A stretch of 12,107 nucleotides of DNA, taken from assembly GCA_019594235.1 (NCBI GenBank), contig JAFDTG010000043.1, positions 1 through 12,107 on the forward strand, read 5' to 3'. This stretch comes from Candidatus Saliniplasma halalkaliphilum (GTDB lineage: Archaea > Thermoplasmatota > Thermoplasmata > Halarchaeoplasmatales > Halarchaeoplasmataceae). Positions 7,282-12,107 of the stretch are shown here, piece after piece (position 1 is the first letter of the stretch; every line of letters begins with the position of its first letter). A program made the position numbers and the translations under genes. Below the pieces are notes generated by a model that saw only the letters and a list, made by a program, of their open reading frames with translations, had not been told where the DNA came from and did no database searches.

Positions 7282-7619
7282 CTTTCGATCGTTGATGAAA
7301 CGATTTTAACCAACTCATGATGAGGGGGGTATTAAAAATTAACCCTTAAGATAGTGTATTTAGTGATTTGTATTATCGATATCTAAACGTAAAAATAGAG
7401 AAAAATTGAGTAAAAATTTGCTTTATATAATTGGATATTAGATTCTGTTCGTTAATAAACACAGATACCAAGATAGTAATTGGTTTTATAGGTATTCATC
7501 CTCAAATACTTTAAGGACGTGTAATGAAAAATATTAATGCAAAATGCTTTTATAGTGCAAAAAACTTTCAAATAAGTGATGAAAAATCTAAAAGATAATT
7601 CTTTATGGAGGCTAAATAT
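7282..7619. promoter_or_regulatory. Divergent promoter region between rplX and hyuA
   Basis: 338 bp with no credible gene; it is AT-rich and the open frames across it look like chance. For the minus strand, TTTTTAATA (7339-7331) is a fair TATA box for rplX, with a leader of about 35 nt. For the plus strand three TATA-like boxes occur: CTTTATATAA (7421-7430, the strongest but ~190 bp from the ATG), GGTTTTATAGG (7482-7492) and GCTTTTATAG (7546-7555). The last fits a ~40-nt hyuA leader. A direct repeat TGCAAAA (7538-7544 and 7556-7562) brackets it and could be an operator, although such A-rich repeats are common by chance. I see no tRNA, riboswitch or IS end here. Confidence 0.5.
7288..7304 (-). 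promoter_or_regulatory. Hairpin in the rplX leader
   Basis: ATCGTT-GATGA-AACGAT is a perfect 6-bp inverted repeat with a 5-base loop. It lies 16 bp before the rplX ATG and just upstream of its AAAGGTG ribosome-binding site, so it would form in the 5' leader of the mRNA. Leader hairpins are used for feedback control of some ribosomal protein genes. The stem is short, so this is only a candidate. Confidence 0.35.
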
Positions 7620-9695
7620 ATGAGCTGGAGAATTGGTGTTGATATCGGTGGAGCTTTTACAGATCTTTATGCAGTAAATCCTGAAACAGGAGAAACGAAC
7701 TGGACTAAGGTAGAATCTACCCCTCCTGAATTCGAGAATGGGGTACTTAATGGGGTAAAACAACTTGAAGAAAAAGGAATATCCCTGGAGAATGCTGATC
7801 AAATCATACACGGCCAAACCGTCGTGATAAATACTATTATTACAAGATCTGGTTCCAAAGTCGGATTTATCACTAGTAAAGGATACGATATAATAGATAT
7901 GCAGCGTGGAAATAGAAGAGATATTTTTAATTTCAAATATAAAAAACCTGAGCAGTTCGTAGATAGGCACATGACTGAATGGGTTGATGAACGTATTGAT
8001 GAAGATGGAAGTATTTATAGACCTTTAGACGAAAAAGAAGTTGAAAAGGCTACAAAATCTTTGATAGAAAAAGGTGCTGAGGCTATAAGTATAGGATTTA
8101 TCAACAGTTACCAAAATCCTGAACATGAGAGAAAGGCAAAAACGATCGTTGAAAAAGTATGCAGGAAAAATGGTGTTGAAAATCCTCTAATAACCATCTC
8201 AAGTGATACAACCCAGGAATGGCGTGAATATGAAAGGTTTAATACTGCTATATTGAATTCATATGTACAACCCACATTTGTGAAATATATAAACAAACTA
8301 GAAAAAGCTCTAGAAGAAGAAGGGTTCGACGGGACATTCTATCTTACTCTTGCCTCAGGTGGAATGGCTACAGCCAAATTTTCTAAAGATTTCCCCATCA
8401 CTACCGTGGAAGGCGGTCCTATCTCAGGTATTATGGGTGCGACCTCATTAGGAGAATTACTTGATGAGAAAGATATTATTGTTATCGATGGAGGTAGCAC
8501 GACCTCCAAAGCCGGTCTTGCTGAAAATTTAAGACCAAAAACAAAAACTGAATATTGGATAGAACAAGACAAATACAGCCCGGGCTATCCTGCCAAAGTA
8601 CCTGTCGTAGATATACAGGAGGTTGGAAATGGTGGAACAAGTATACTATGGGCCGACGAAGCTGGTAATTTACAGGTAGGACCAGATGCTGCTGGAGCAC
8701 GTCCAGGACCTGCATGCTATGACATGGGAGGCGAAAAACCTACTCTCACCGATGCATATGTAGTAGCCGGTTACTTGAATCCAGAATATCTTCTTGGTGG
8801 GGATCTTAAGATAGATAAAGACTTGGCAATGTCTTCTCTTGAAGAAGTAGCGGAGAAGGTTGGACTCAATGTAAAAGATACAGCATATGGTGCTATAAGA
8901 GTTGCAAACAACAAATCTGCTAGATTGATTAGATTGATTTCTATCAGGAAAGGATTTGATCCAAGAGATTTCACTATGATCGCCCACGGTGGCTCAGGAC
9001 CTATGATGGCTCCATTTATAGCCAAAGAGCTAGATATACCAGAAACCATCGTGCCTGCGATACCTAGTGGTGTTTTTAATCCATGGGGCATGATTGGATT
9101 GGATATAAGACATGAACTTGTAAAAACAAGGGACATCGTCATGGGTGAAGACGAAGGATCGATAAAAGATATCAATGAAACTTTTGAAACCCTAGAAGGT
9201 GAGATCAGAGAGGCCTTCGAGAGCGAAGATATCAGTCAAGAAAAAGTGGTGATAAACCGAAGATTGGACATGAAGTATGAAGGTCAGGCACATACATTAA
9301 AGATCACATGTCCAAACGGAAAACTCACGGTAAAAGAAATACAAGCTTTAAAAAAGGAATTCCACAAGACACATGATAGAGAATACGGTTTCAAATTAGA
9401 AGACAGCTCAATTAAGATAGTTAATTTCCACGATATCGGGTTGATACCCATAGAACCACCTATTATAGAAGAATACGAAAACGAAGCTACCTTAGAAGAC
9501 TCTTTCCTAGGTGAAAGGGAAGTTTACAACGGAGAAGAAGGAATCATGACCCCAGTGTACCAAAAGGAGAAATTCCCAATAGGTGTAGAAGTGGAAGGTC
9601 CTTGTATAATCGATGGTAAAACCGCCACTATAATCGTTCCAAAAGAATTCAAAGTTAAACACGATGTGTACGGCAATCTCAGGATGAAGCACTAA
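7620..9695 (+). CDS. hyuA: HyuA: hydantoinase A / 5-oxoprolinase ATP-binding subunit
   Basis: 691 residues, the usual HyuA length. The family uses ATP to open cyclic amides (5-oxoproline, N-methylhydantoin) together with HyuB. The N-terminal ASKHA-type ATP site is VDIGGAFTD (7-15), then HGQTVVINTII (64-74). The second domain has VEGGPISG (263-270), a phosphate motif DGGSTTSKAG (290-299), EVGNGGTSILW (334-344), VGPDAAGARPGPACY (353-367) and AHGGSGPMMAPF (455-466). The C-terminal domain has DMKYEGQAHTL and ends with GPCIIDGKTATIIVP. The ATG at 7620 is chosen because GGAGG (7607-7611) lies 8 bp before it; an in-frame ATG at 7605 overlaps that site. Its partner hyuB is not adjacent but appears on the minus strand past 11820. 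A cupin gene follows 40 bp later. Acetone-carboxylase-type activity cannot be excluded, and the substrate is not predictable. Confidence 0.92.
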   Translation: MSWRIGVDIGGAFTDLYAVNPETGETNWTKVESTPPEFENGVLNGVKQLEEKGISLENADQIIHGQTVVINTIITRSGSKVGFITSKGYDIIDMQRGNRRDIFNFKYKKPEQFVDRHMTEWVDERIDEDGSIYRPLDEKEVEKATKSLIEKGAEAISIGFINSYQNPEHERKAKTIVEKVCRKNGVENPLITISSDTTQEWREYERFNTAILNSYVQPTFVKYINKLEKALEEEGFDGTFYLTLASGGMATAKFSKDFPITTVEGGPISGIMGATSLGELLDEKDIIVIDGGSTTSKAGLAENLRPKTKTEYWIEQDKYSPGYPAKVPVVDIQEVGNGGTSILWADEAGNLQVGPDAAGARPGPACYDMGGEKPTLTDAYVVAGYLNPEYLLGGDLKIDKDLAMSSLEEVAEKVGLNVKDTAYGAIRVANNKSARLIRLISIRKGFDPRDFTMIAHGGSGPMMAPFIAKELDIPETIVPAIPSGVFNPWGMIGLDIRHELVKTRDIVMGEDEGSIKDINETFETLEGEIREAFESEDISQEKVVINRRLDMKYEGQAHTLKITCPNGKLTVKEIQALKKEFHKTHDREYGFKLEDSSIKIVNFHDIGLIPIEPPIIEEYENEATLEDSFLGEREVYNGEEGIMTPVYQKEKFPIGVEVEGPCIIDGKTATIIVPKEFKVKHDVYGNLRMKH

Positions 9696-9735
9696 AACCT
9701 CTTCTCTCTAAACCTTTTTCTTTGTAGGTGATCAA

Positions 9736-10095
9736 ATGAACGAAGACGATAATCCAAAAATAATAAAAAAAGATGAGATGGATGAAAAATTAGATCAGGC
9801 ATTAAATGAAGCTCTTTCACTTTTTAAGATAGATGACAATATACAGGTAGGGCTTCTAAAACTCGAACCGGAAACTAGACTCCCACCGGACGGAATGAGT
9901 GAACATGAATTATGTCATGAGTTTTCTTATGTAATTCAGGGTGAAGTAATACTCGGAACAGAATCCGGGGAAAAAAGGATGAAAGAAGGAGAGATGATGT
10001 ATAATAAACCAGGTACTAAACATTATACTTACAACGACTCTTCGAAACCCGCAAAGCTACTCTGGTTCCTTTCTCCGCCACTTCAGGATCAATAA
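9736..10095 (+). CDS. Small cupin-domain protein
   Basis: 119 residues, a single cupin barrel. Motif 1 is SEHELCHEFSYVIQGE (55-70), supplying candidate metal ligands H57, H61 and E62. Motif 2 is KPGTKHYTYN (91-100), supplying H96. The single-domain layout resembles small metal-binding cupins of varied function (isomerases, dioxygenases, sugar-binding or regulatory proteins), so no reaction can be named. A ribosome-binding site AGGTGATC lies immediately before the ATG. It follows hyuA by 40 bp, with a T-rich CTTTTTCTTT between them that may partly terminate the hyuA transcript. The position suggests a helper of the HyuA pathway, for example acting on its substrate or product, but this is inference from proximity only. 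Confidence 0.85.
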   Translation: MNEDDNPKIIKKDEMDEKLDQALNEALSLFKIDDNIQVGLLKLEPETRLPPDGMSEHELCHEFSYVIQGEVILGTESGEKRMKEGEMMYNKPGTKHYTYNDSSKPAKLLWFLSPPLQDQ

Positions 10096-10121
10096 AAAAT
10101 TTTGAGATTAAGCTTTTTATT
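10091..10121. terminator. Bidirectional AT-rich terminator between the cupin gene and the regulator gene
   Basis: AATAAAAA (10091-10098) and TTTTTATT (10114-10121) are perfect 8-bp inverted arms around a 15-base spacer. Both convergent genes end here (cupin stop at 10095, regulator stop at 10117), and each strand shows a T-run just past its stop. A stem is possible, but the T-runs alone are enough in archaea. Confidence 0.6.
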
Positions 10122-10662
10122 CATCCTCGTCGGTAATAGTGGGATACCCATTTTGAAGTACTCTATTCCACGCCTTTGGACTTATCGAAGCGGGTAATAT
10201 CTCATAGTCCTCAACAACATCCTGTTCTAACATGAACCTAGTGATATGCCTATTGATATTTTCCAGATCTCTTTCTAAAAATCGGAGCAACATGGCTTTT
10301 TTATTTAGATACTGTGTAACCTCGTATATTCGCACATTTTCAACAGCATCTTTTATGAATTCATCAAGTTCATCGATACTAGCATCTGGAGAGATTTTTA
10401 CTAAGACATCAGTATAAACTACTTTTGCTTTTTGTAGCACTAACAGTGCTAGGACCATCAAGTATCCTTTGTCCTGGAGTTGTTTTCTTCTTCTTCTTGC
10501 CGTTGTAATTGATGTATCTAACTCTTCAGCAAGTTCGGTATCAGTCATCCTCCCGTTATCTCGGAGAATTTGGTATATTTTAATATCCATGTCGTCCCAT
10601 TCATCGCTTAGAACCGAGCTTAGGAACTCAAACTCGTCATCAGCATCAATATTTCTCTGCAA
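10117..10662 (-). CDS. Lrp/AsnC-type transcriptional regulator
   Basis: 181 residues. Residues 23-70 are an AsnC-type helix-turn-helix: WDDMDIKIYQILRDNGRMT, then ELAEELDTSITTARRRRKQL, with the recognition helix carrying four Arg. Residues 80-155 have the pattern of an Lrp ligand-binding (RAM) domain (VYTDVLVKIS, VRIYEVTQYL and a final helix), although conservation looks weak. The protein adds a ~20-residue acidic start and a ~25-residue tail beyond usual Lrp length (~150). The start is TTG at 10662, supported by AGGTGA 4 bp upstream; a closer ATG is lacking. It begins 12 bp after the peptidase stop and is in the same transcript, so it may sense an amino acid released by the locus and control this operon or hyuA. 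Effector and targets cannot be inferred. Confidence 0.8.
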   Translation of the reverse strand: MQRNIDADDEFEFLSSVLSDEWDDMDIKIYQILRDNGRMTDTELAEELDTSITTARRRRKQLQDKGYLMVLALLVLQKAKVVYTDVLVKISPDASIDELDEFIKDAVENVRIYEVTQYLNKKAMLLRFLERDLENINRHITRFMLEQDVVEDYEILPASISPKAWNRVLQNGYPTITDEDE

Positions 10663-10674
10663 TTTTTCACCTAC

Positions 10675-11787
10675 TCATTTTATACAAATCATCTCTCTTG
10701 ATGATTTAGTTAAACTAACGCTCTTTTTATCTTTTACCCATATATCGTCCTCAATTCTCACTCCAAAGTGACCTTTGAGATATATACCGGGTTCTATGGT
10801 AAATGTCATACCCTTTTTAATTTTTTCTTCGTTTTGACCAGTTAAATAAGGTTCCTCATGTGCATCTAGTCCTATACCATGGCCCACACGATGTATAAAA
10901 TTATCACCGTATCCACCTTCCTCGATTATATCCCTTGCTTTTTTATCGACTTCTTTTGCTTCTAAATCCACTCGTAAGATTTCTTTCGCTTCAGTTAGGG
11001 CTCTTTGAACTAATTCATAGACCTCTTTAGCACCCTCGGGAGGATATCCAAGTGCAATTGTTCTTGATATATCTGAGCAGTAGCTCTTGTATCTTGCTCC
11101 AAAATCAAGTATTACCATGTCCCCCTCTTGTAAACATCTCTTTGTAGGGAAATGGTGTGGATTTGCTGAGTTCGGTCCAGACGCGACTATTGTCTCGAAA
11201 GAAGAGCCACTCGCACCTAATTTTTTAAGAAGATAATCTATACGAGCCGCTACTTCGATCTCGGTTTTACCGATGAGATTTTCTTCTAACAACCTTTCGT
11301 ATGTTTTATCTGCAATTTCAGCTGCCTTGGACATGTAGTCGATCTCATCCTCCGACTTTATTTTTCTGAACCTTGAAGTTTCTAAACTCAATGGGTCCCA
11401 TGAAAAATCTCCGATCTGTTCCTTTATTTTCATGAGTACGTCTGCAGACATACTATCCTCTATCAACAAGTTCCCATGATTCTTTTCAAAATCTTTTAAA
11501 GCTTTAGAAAGAAACTCGTGTGGGTCCTCTGTATCATCCCATACATAAACTTCTTCAAAATTCACTGATGATCTTTCAATCTCATCTTCAAATAATTCAG
11601 GTATTATCAGGATCGGTTCTTTTTGGGGATATACGATTGCTAAAAATAATCTTTCTAGAACGTTTTGTGGGTTCAAACCGGTTAAATAAAAAAGATTAGA
11701 ACCCGGGGTTATCAAGGCCCCATCATAGGAATTTGCCATAACAGTTTTCAAATTTTCTAAATTCTTTTCATAGTCCATATTATACAT
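10675..11787 (-). CDS. pepQ: M24 metallopeptidase, Xaa-Pro dipeptidase/aminopeptidase type
   Basis: 370 residues, close to archaeal prolidases (~350). It removes the N-terminal residue from peptides with Pro in second place, or splits Xaa-Pro dipeptides, using two metal ions. The five expected ligands are present: D228 (ILDFGA), D239 (CSDISRT), H303 (HRVGHGIGLDAH), E332 (TIEPGIY) and E346 (VRIEDD). The N-terminal creatinase-like domain spans about 4-140 and includes LFYLTGL (32-38). An in-frame ATG at 11778 follows the ATG at 11787; a TATA-like stretch at 11802-11814 predicts a transcript start near 11780, so a leaderless start at 11778 is possible. hyuB ends 32 bp upstream and the regulator follows 12 bp downstream, so it sits in the middle of a peptide/amino-acid operon. 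Prolidase versus aminopeptidase specificity is not resolved. Confidence 0.92.
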   Translation of the reverse strand: MYNMDYEKNLENLKTVMANSYDGALITPGSNLFYLTGLNPQNVLERLFLAIVYPQKEPILIIPELFEDEIERSSVNFEEVYVWDDTEDPHEFLSKALKDFEKNHGNLLIEDSMSADVLMKIKEQIGDFSWDPLSLETSRFRKIKSEDEIDYMSKAAEIADKTYERLLEENLIGKTEIEVAARIDYLLKKLGASGSSFETIVASGPNSANPHHFPTKRCLQEGDMVILDFGARYKSYCSDISRTIALGYPPEGAKEVYELVQRALTEAKEILRVDLEAKEVDKKARDIIEEGGYGDNFIHRVGHGIGLDAHEEPYLTGQNEEKIKKGMTFTIEPGIYLKGHFGVRIEDDIWVKDKKSVSLTKSSREMICIK

Positions 11788-11801
11788 CTACCAGAGTTTT
11801 G

Positions 11802-11814
11802 AAATATATTTTAA
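11802..11814 (-). promoter_or_regulatory. Possible internal TATA box before the M24 peptidase gene
   Basis: Minus-strand TTTAAAATATATT lies between the hyuB stop and the peptidase start. It would start a transcript near 11780, at the peptidase start codons, allowing expression independent of hyuB. It is AT-rich sequence, so chance occurrence is possible. Confidence 0.35.
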
Positions 11815-11819
11815 AGATT

Positions 11820-11975
11820 TTATATATCCCTTATTTTTGGTATAGTCTTTGCAGGTCCTCTTTCCTCAATCATTTTCTTTCTTAATTTTTCTGTATATTC
11901 AGTATCTATCTTTAGATTTTCTTCATCTATTACAACACCGTATTTTTCATGGGCGGTGTCAGCATCCACTACTTC
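11820..11975 (-). CDS. hyuB: HyuB (hydantoinase B / 5-oxoprolinase) C-terminal end, interrupted
   Basis: 51 codons to a TAA at 11820. The peptide has EVVDADTAHEKYGVVIDE followed by a charged helix with IDTEYTEKLRKKM and a short tail. This matches the C-terminal end of HyuB, where a stretch like DVxxGxVSxExAxxxYGVVI lies after the glycine-rich GGGGYGDP motif. That motif and the rest of HyuB should lie upstream on the minus strand but do not: the frame runs on into antisense of another HyuB segment and hits TGA at 12036-12038. The piece is therefore cut at about 11975. HyuB is the catalytic partner of HyuA. Its stop is 32 bp before the peptidase gene, so in the parent genome hyuB probably leads this minus-strand operon. 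The fragment is short, so identification rests on this motif and on the neighbouring plus-strand piece. Confidence 0.65.
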   Translation of the reverse strand, partial: EVVDADTAHEKYGVVIDEENLKIDTEYTEKLRKKMIEERGPAKTIPKIRDI

Positions 11976-11979
11976 TATA

Positions 11980-12107
11980 AACAGGATCAAGTATCCTCCG
12001 TGGGGAATAGAAGGAGGCGAATATGGTTCTTGCAATCATATGACGCTCATCCGTGACGGTGAAGAGATATGGGATGGCGGTCGAATGCTCAATTTCTCAC
12101 TTAAAAA
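11980..12107 (+). CDS. hyuB: HyuB internal segment on the opposite strand, partial at both ends
   Basis: From 11980 the plus strand reads NRIKYPPWGIEGGEYGS, then MTLIRDGEEI, then a hydrophobic-basic stretch that runs off the window. This matches the part of HyuB some 70-80 residues before its C-terminus, where the family has a KxPPWGLFGG element, then a xLIRDG strand, then the approach to the GGGGYGDP motif. The frame stays open leftwards of 11980, but the translation there is simply antisense of the C-terminal piece and has no HyuB character. There is no start codon or ribosome-binding site, so this is not an independent gene. It and the minus-strand C-terminal piece together make adjacent parts of one HyuB, but in opposite directions. 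Confidence 0.6.

Noticed and set aside
7452..7970. A 172-residue minus-strand ORF overlapping the start of hyuA and the intergenic region
   Set aside because: Its composition is rich in Phe, Ile, Tyr and Ser with no family features, and it lies largely antisense to a strongly supported hyuA.
11820..12035. A 71-residue minus-strand ORF read as an independent small gene starting at TTG 12035
   Set aside because: Only residues from about 11975 onward resemble a protein family (HyuB C-terminus). The first 20 residues are exact antisense of a plus-strand HyuB segment, and there is no ribosome-binding site for the TTG.
11980..12035. Reading the hyuB break as decay by frameshift, because another minus-strand frame gives LDPVYR, similar to the GDPxxR of HyuB
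   Set aside because: That stretch is the antisense of NRIKY on the plus strand, and the plus strand gives a much longer and better HyuB match, so the resemblance is chance and an inverted junction explains more.
1..12107. CRISPR arrays, insertion sequences, integrase sites or phage genes
   Set aside because: No regularly spaced repeats, transposase motifs or terminal inverted repeats were seen on reading both strands. The tRNA-Pro gene has no visible duplicate of its 3' end nearby to suggest an attachment site.

Overview
The window is archaeal chromosomal DNA of moderate-to-low GC. The evidence is a ribosomal protein LX (eL20), prefoldin alpha and FtsY run on the minus strand, a tRNA-Pro(CGG) without an encoded CCA tail, TATA-like boxes upstream of several genes, and T-run terminators. 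A DUF6015-like gene, which I associate with Thermoplasmatota, makes a Thermoplasmata-related organism the best guess, but no marker here settles the lineage.

Layout. (1) 1-1654, plus: the 3' end of an unrecognised gene overlaps by ATGA a gene for a secreted, acidic, beta-rich protein with a Gly/Pro tail. (2) 1820-3822, plus: a cytoplasmic gamma-glutamyltransferase-family Ntn hydrolase overlaps by 7 bp a stand-alone DUF123 (GIY-YIG-like) gene. (3) 3868-3942: tRNA-Pro(CGG). (4) 4021-7272, minus: rplX-pfdA-ftsY-PIN-domain gene in a tight run, then a DUF6015-like gene with its own promoter. (5) 7282-7619: a 338-bp divergent promoter region. (6) 7620-10095, plus: HyuA (hydantoinase/5-oxoprolinase ATPase subunit) and a small cupin. 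(7) 10117-11975, minus: hyuB 3' end, M24 Xaa-Pro-type peptidase and an Lrp/AsnC-type regulator. The last two minus-strand genes converge on the cupin at a shared AT-rich terminator.

How the genes fit together. The middle block serves ribosome function, co-translational folding and SRP targeting. The flanks look like peptide and amino-acid scavenging: a gamma-glutamyl hydrolase, a HyuA/HyuB pair for ATP-dependent opening of a cyclic amide such as 5-oxoproline or a hydantoin, a Xaa-Pro peptidase and an amino-acid-type regulator. The link between these genes is inference from gene content.

The most striking feature is at the right edge. The HyuB C-terminus lies on the minus strand up to about 11975. 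From about 11980 a more N-terminal stretch of HyuB runs on the plus strand. Two pieces of one protein therefore point away from each other across a sharp junction, either a real inversion or an inverted assembly/amplification chimera. I see no CRISPR array, insertion sequence, phage gene or clear new defence system.
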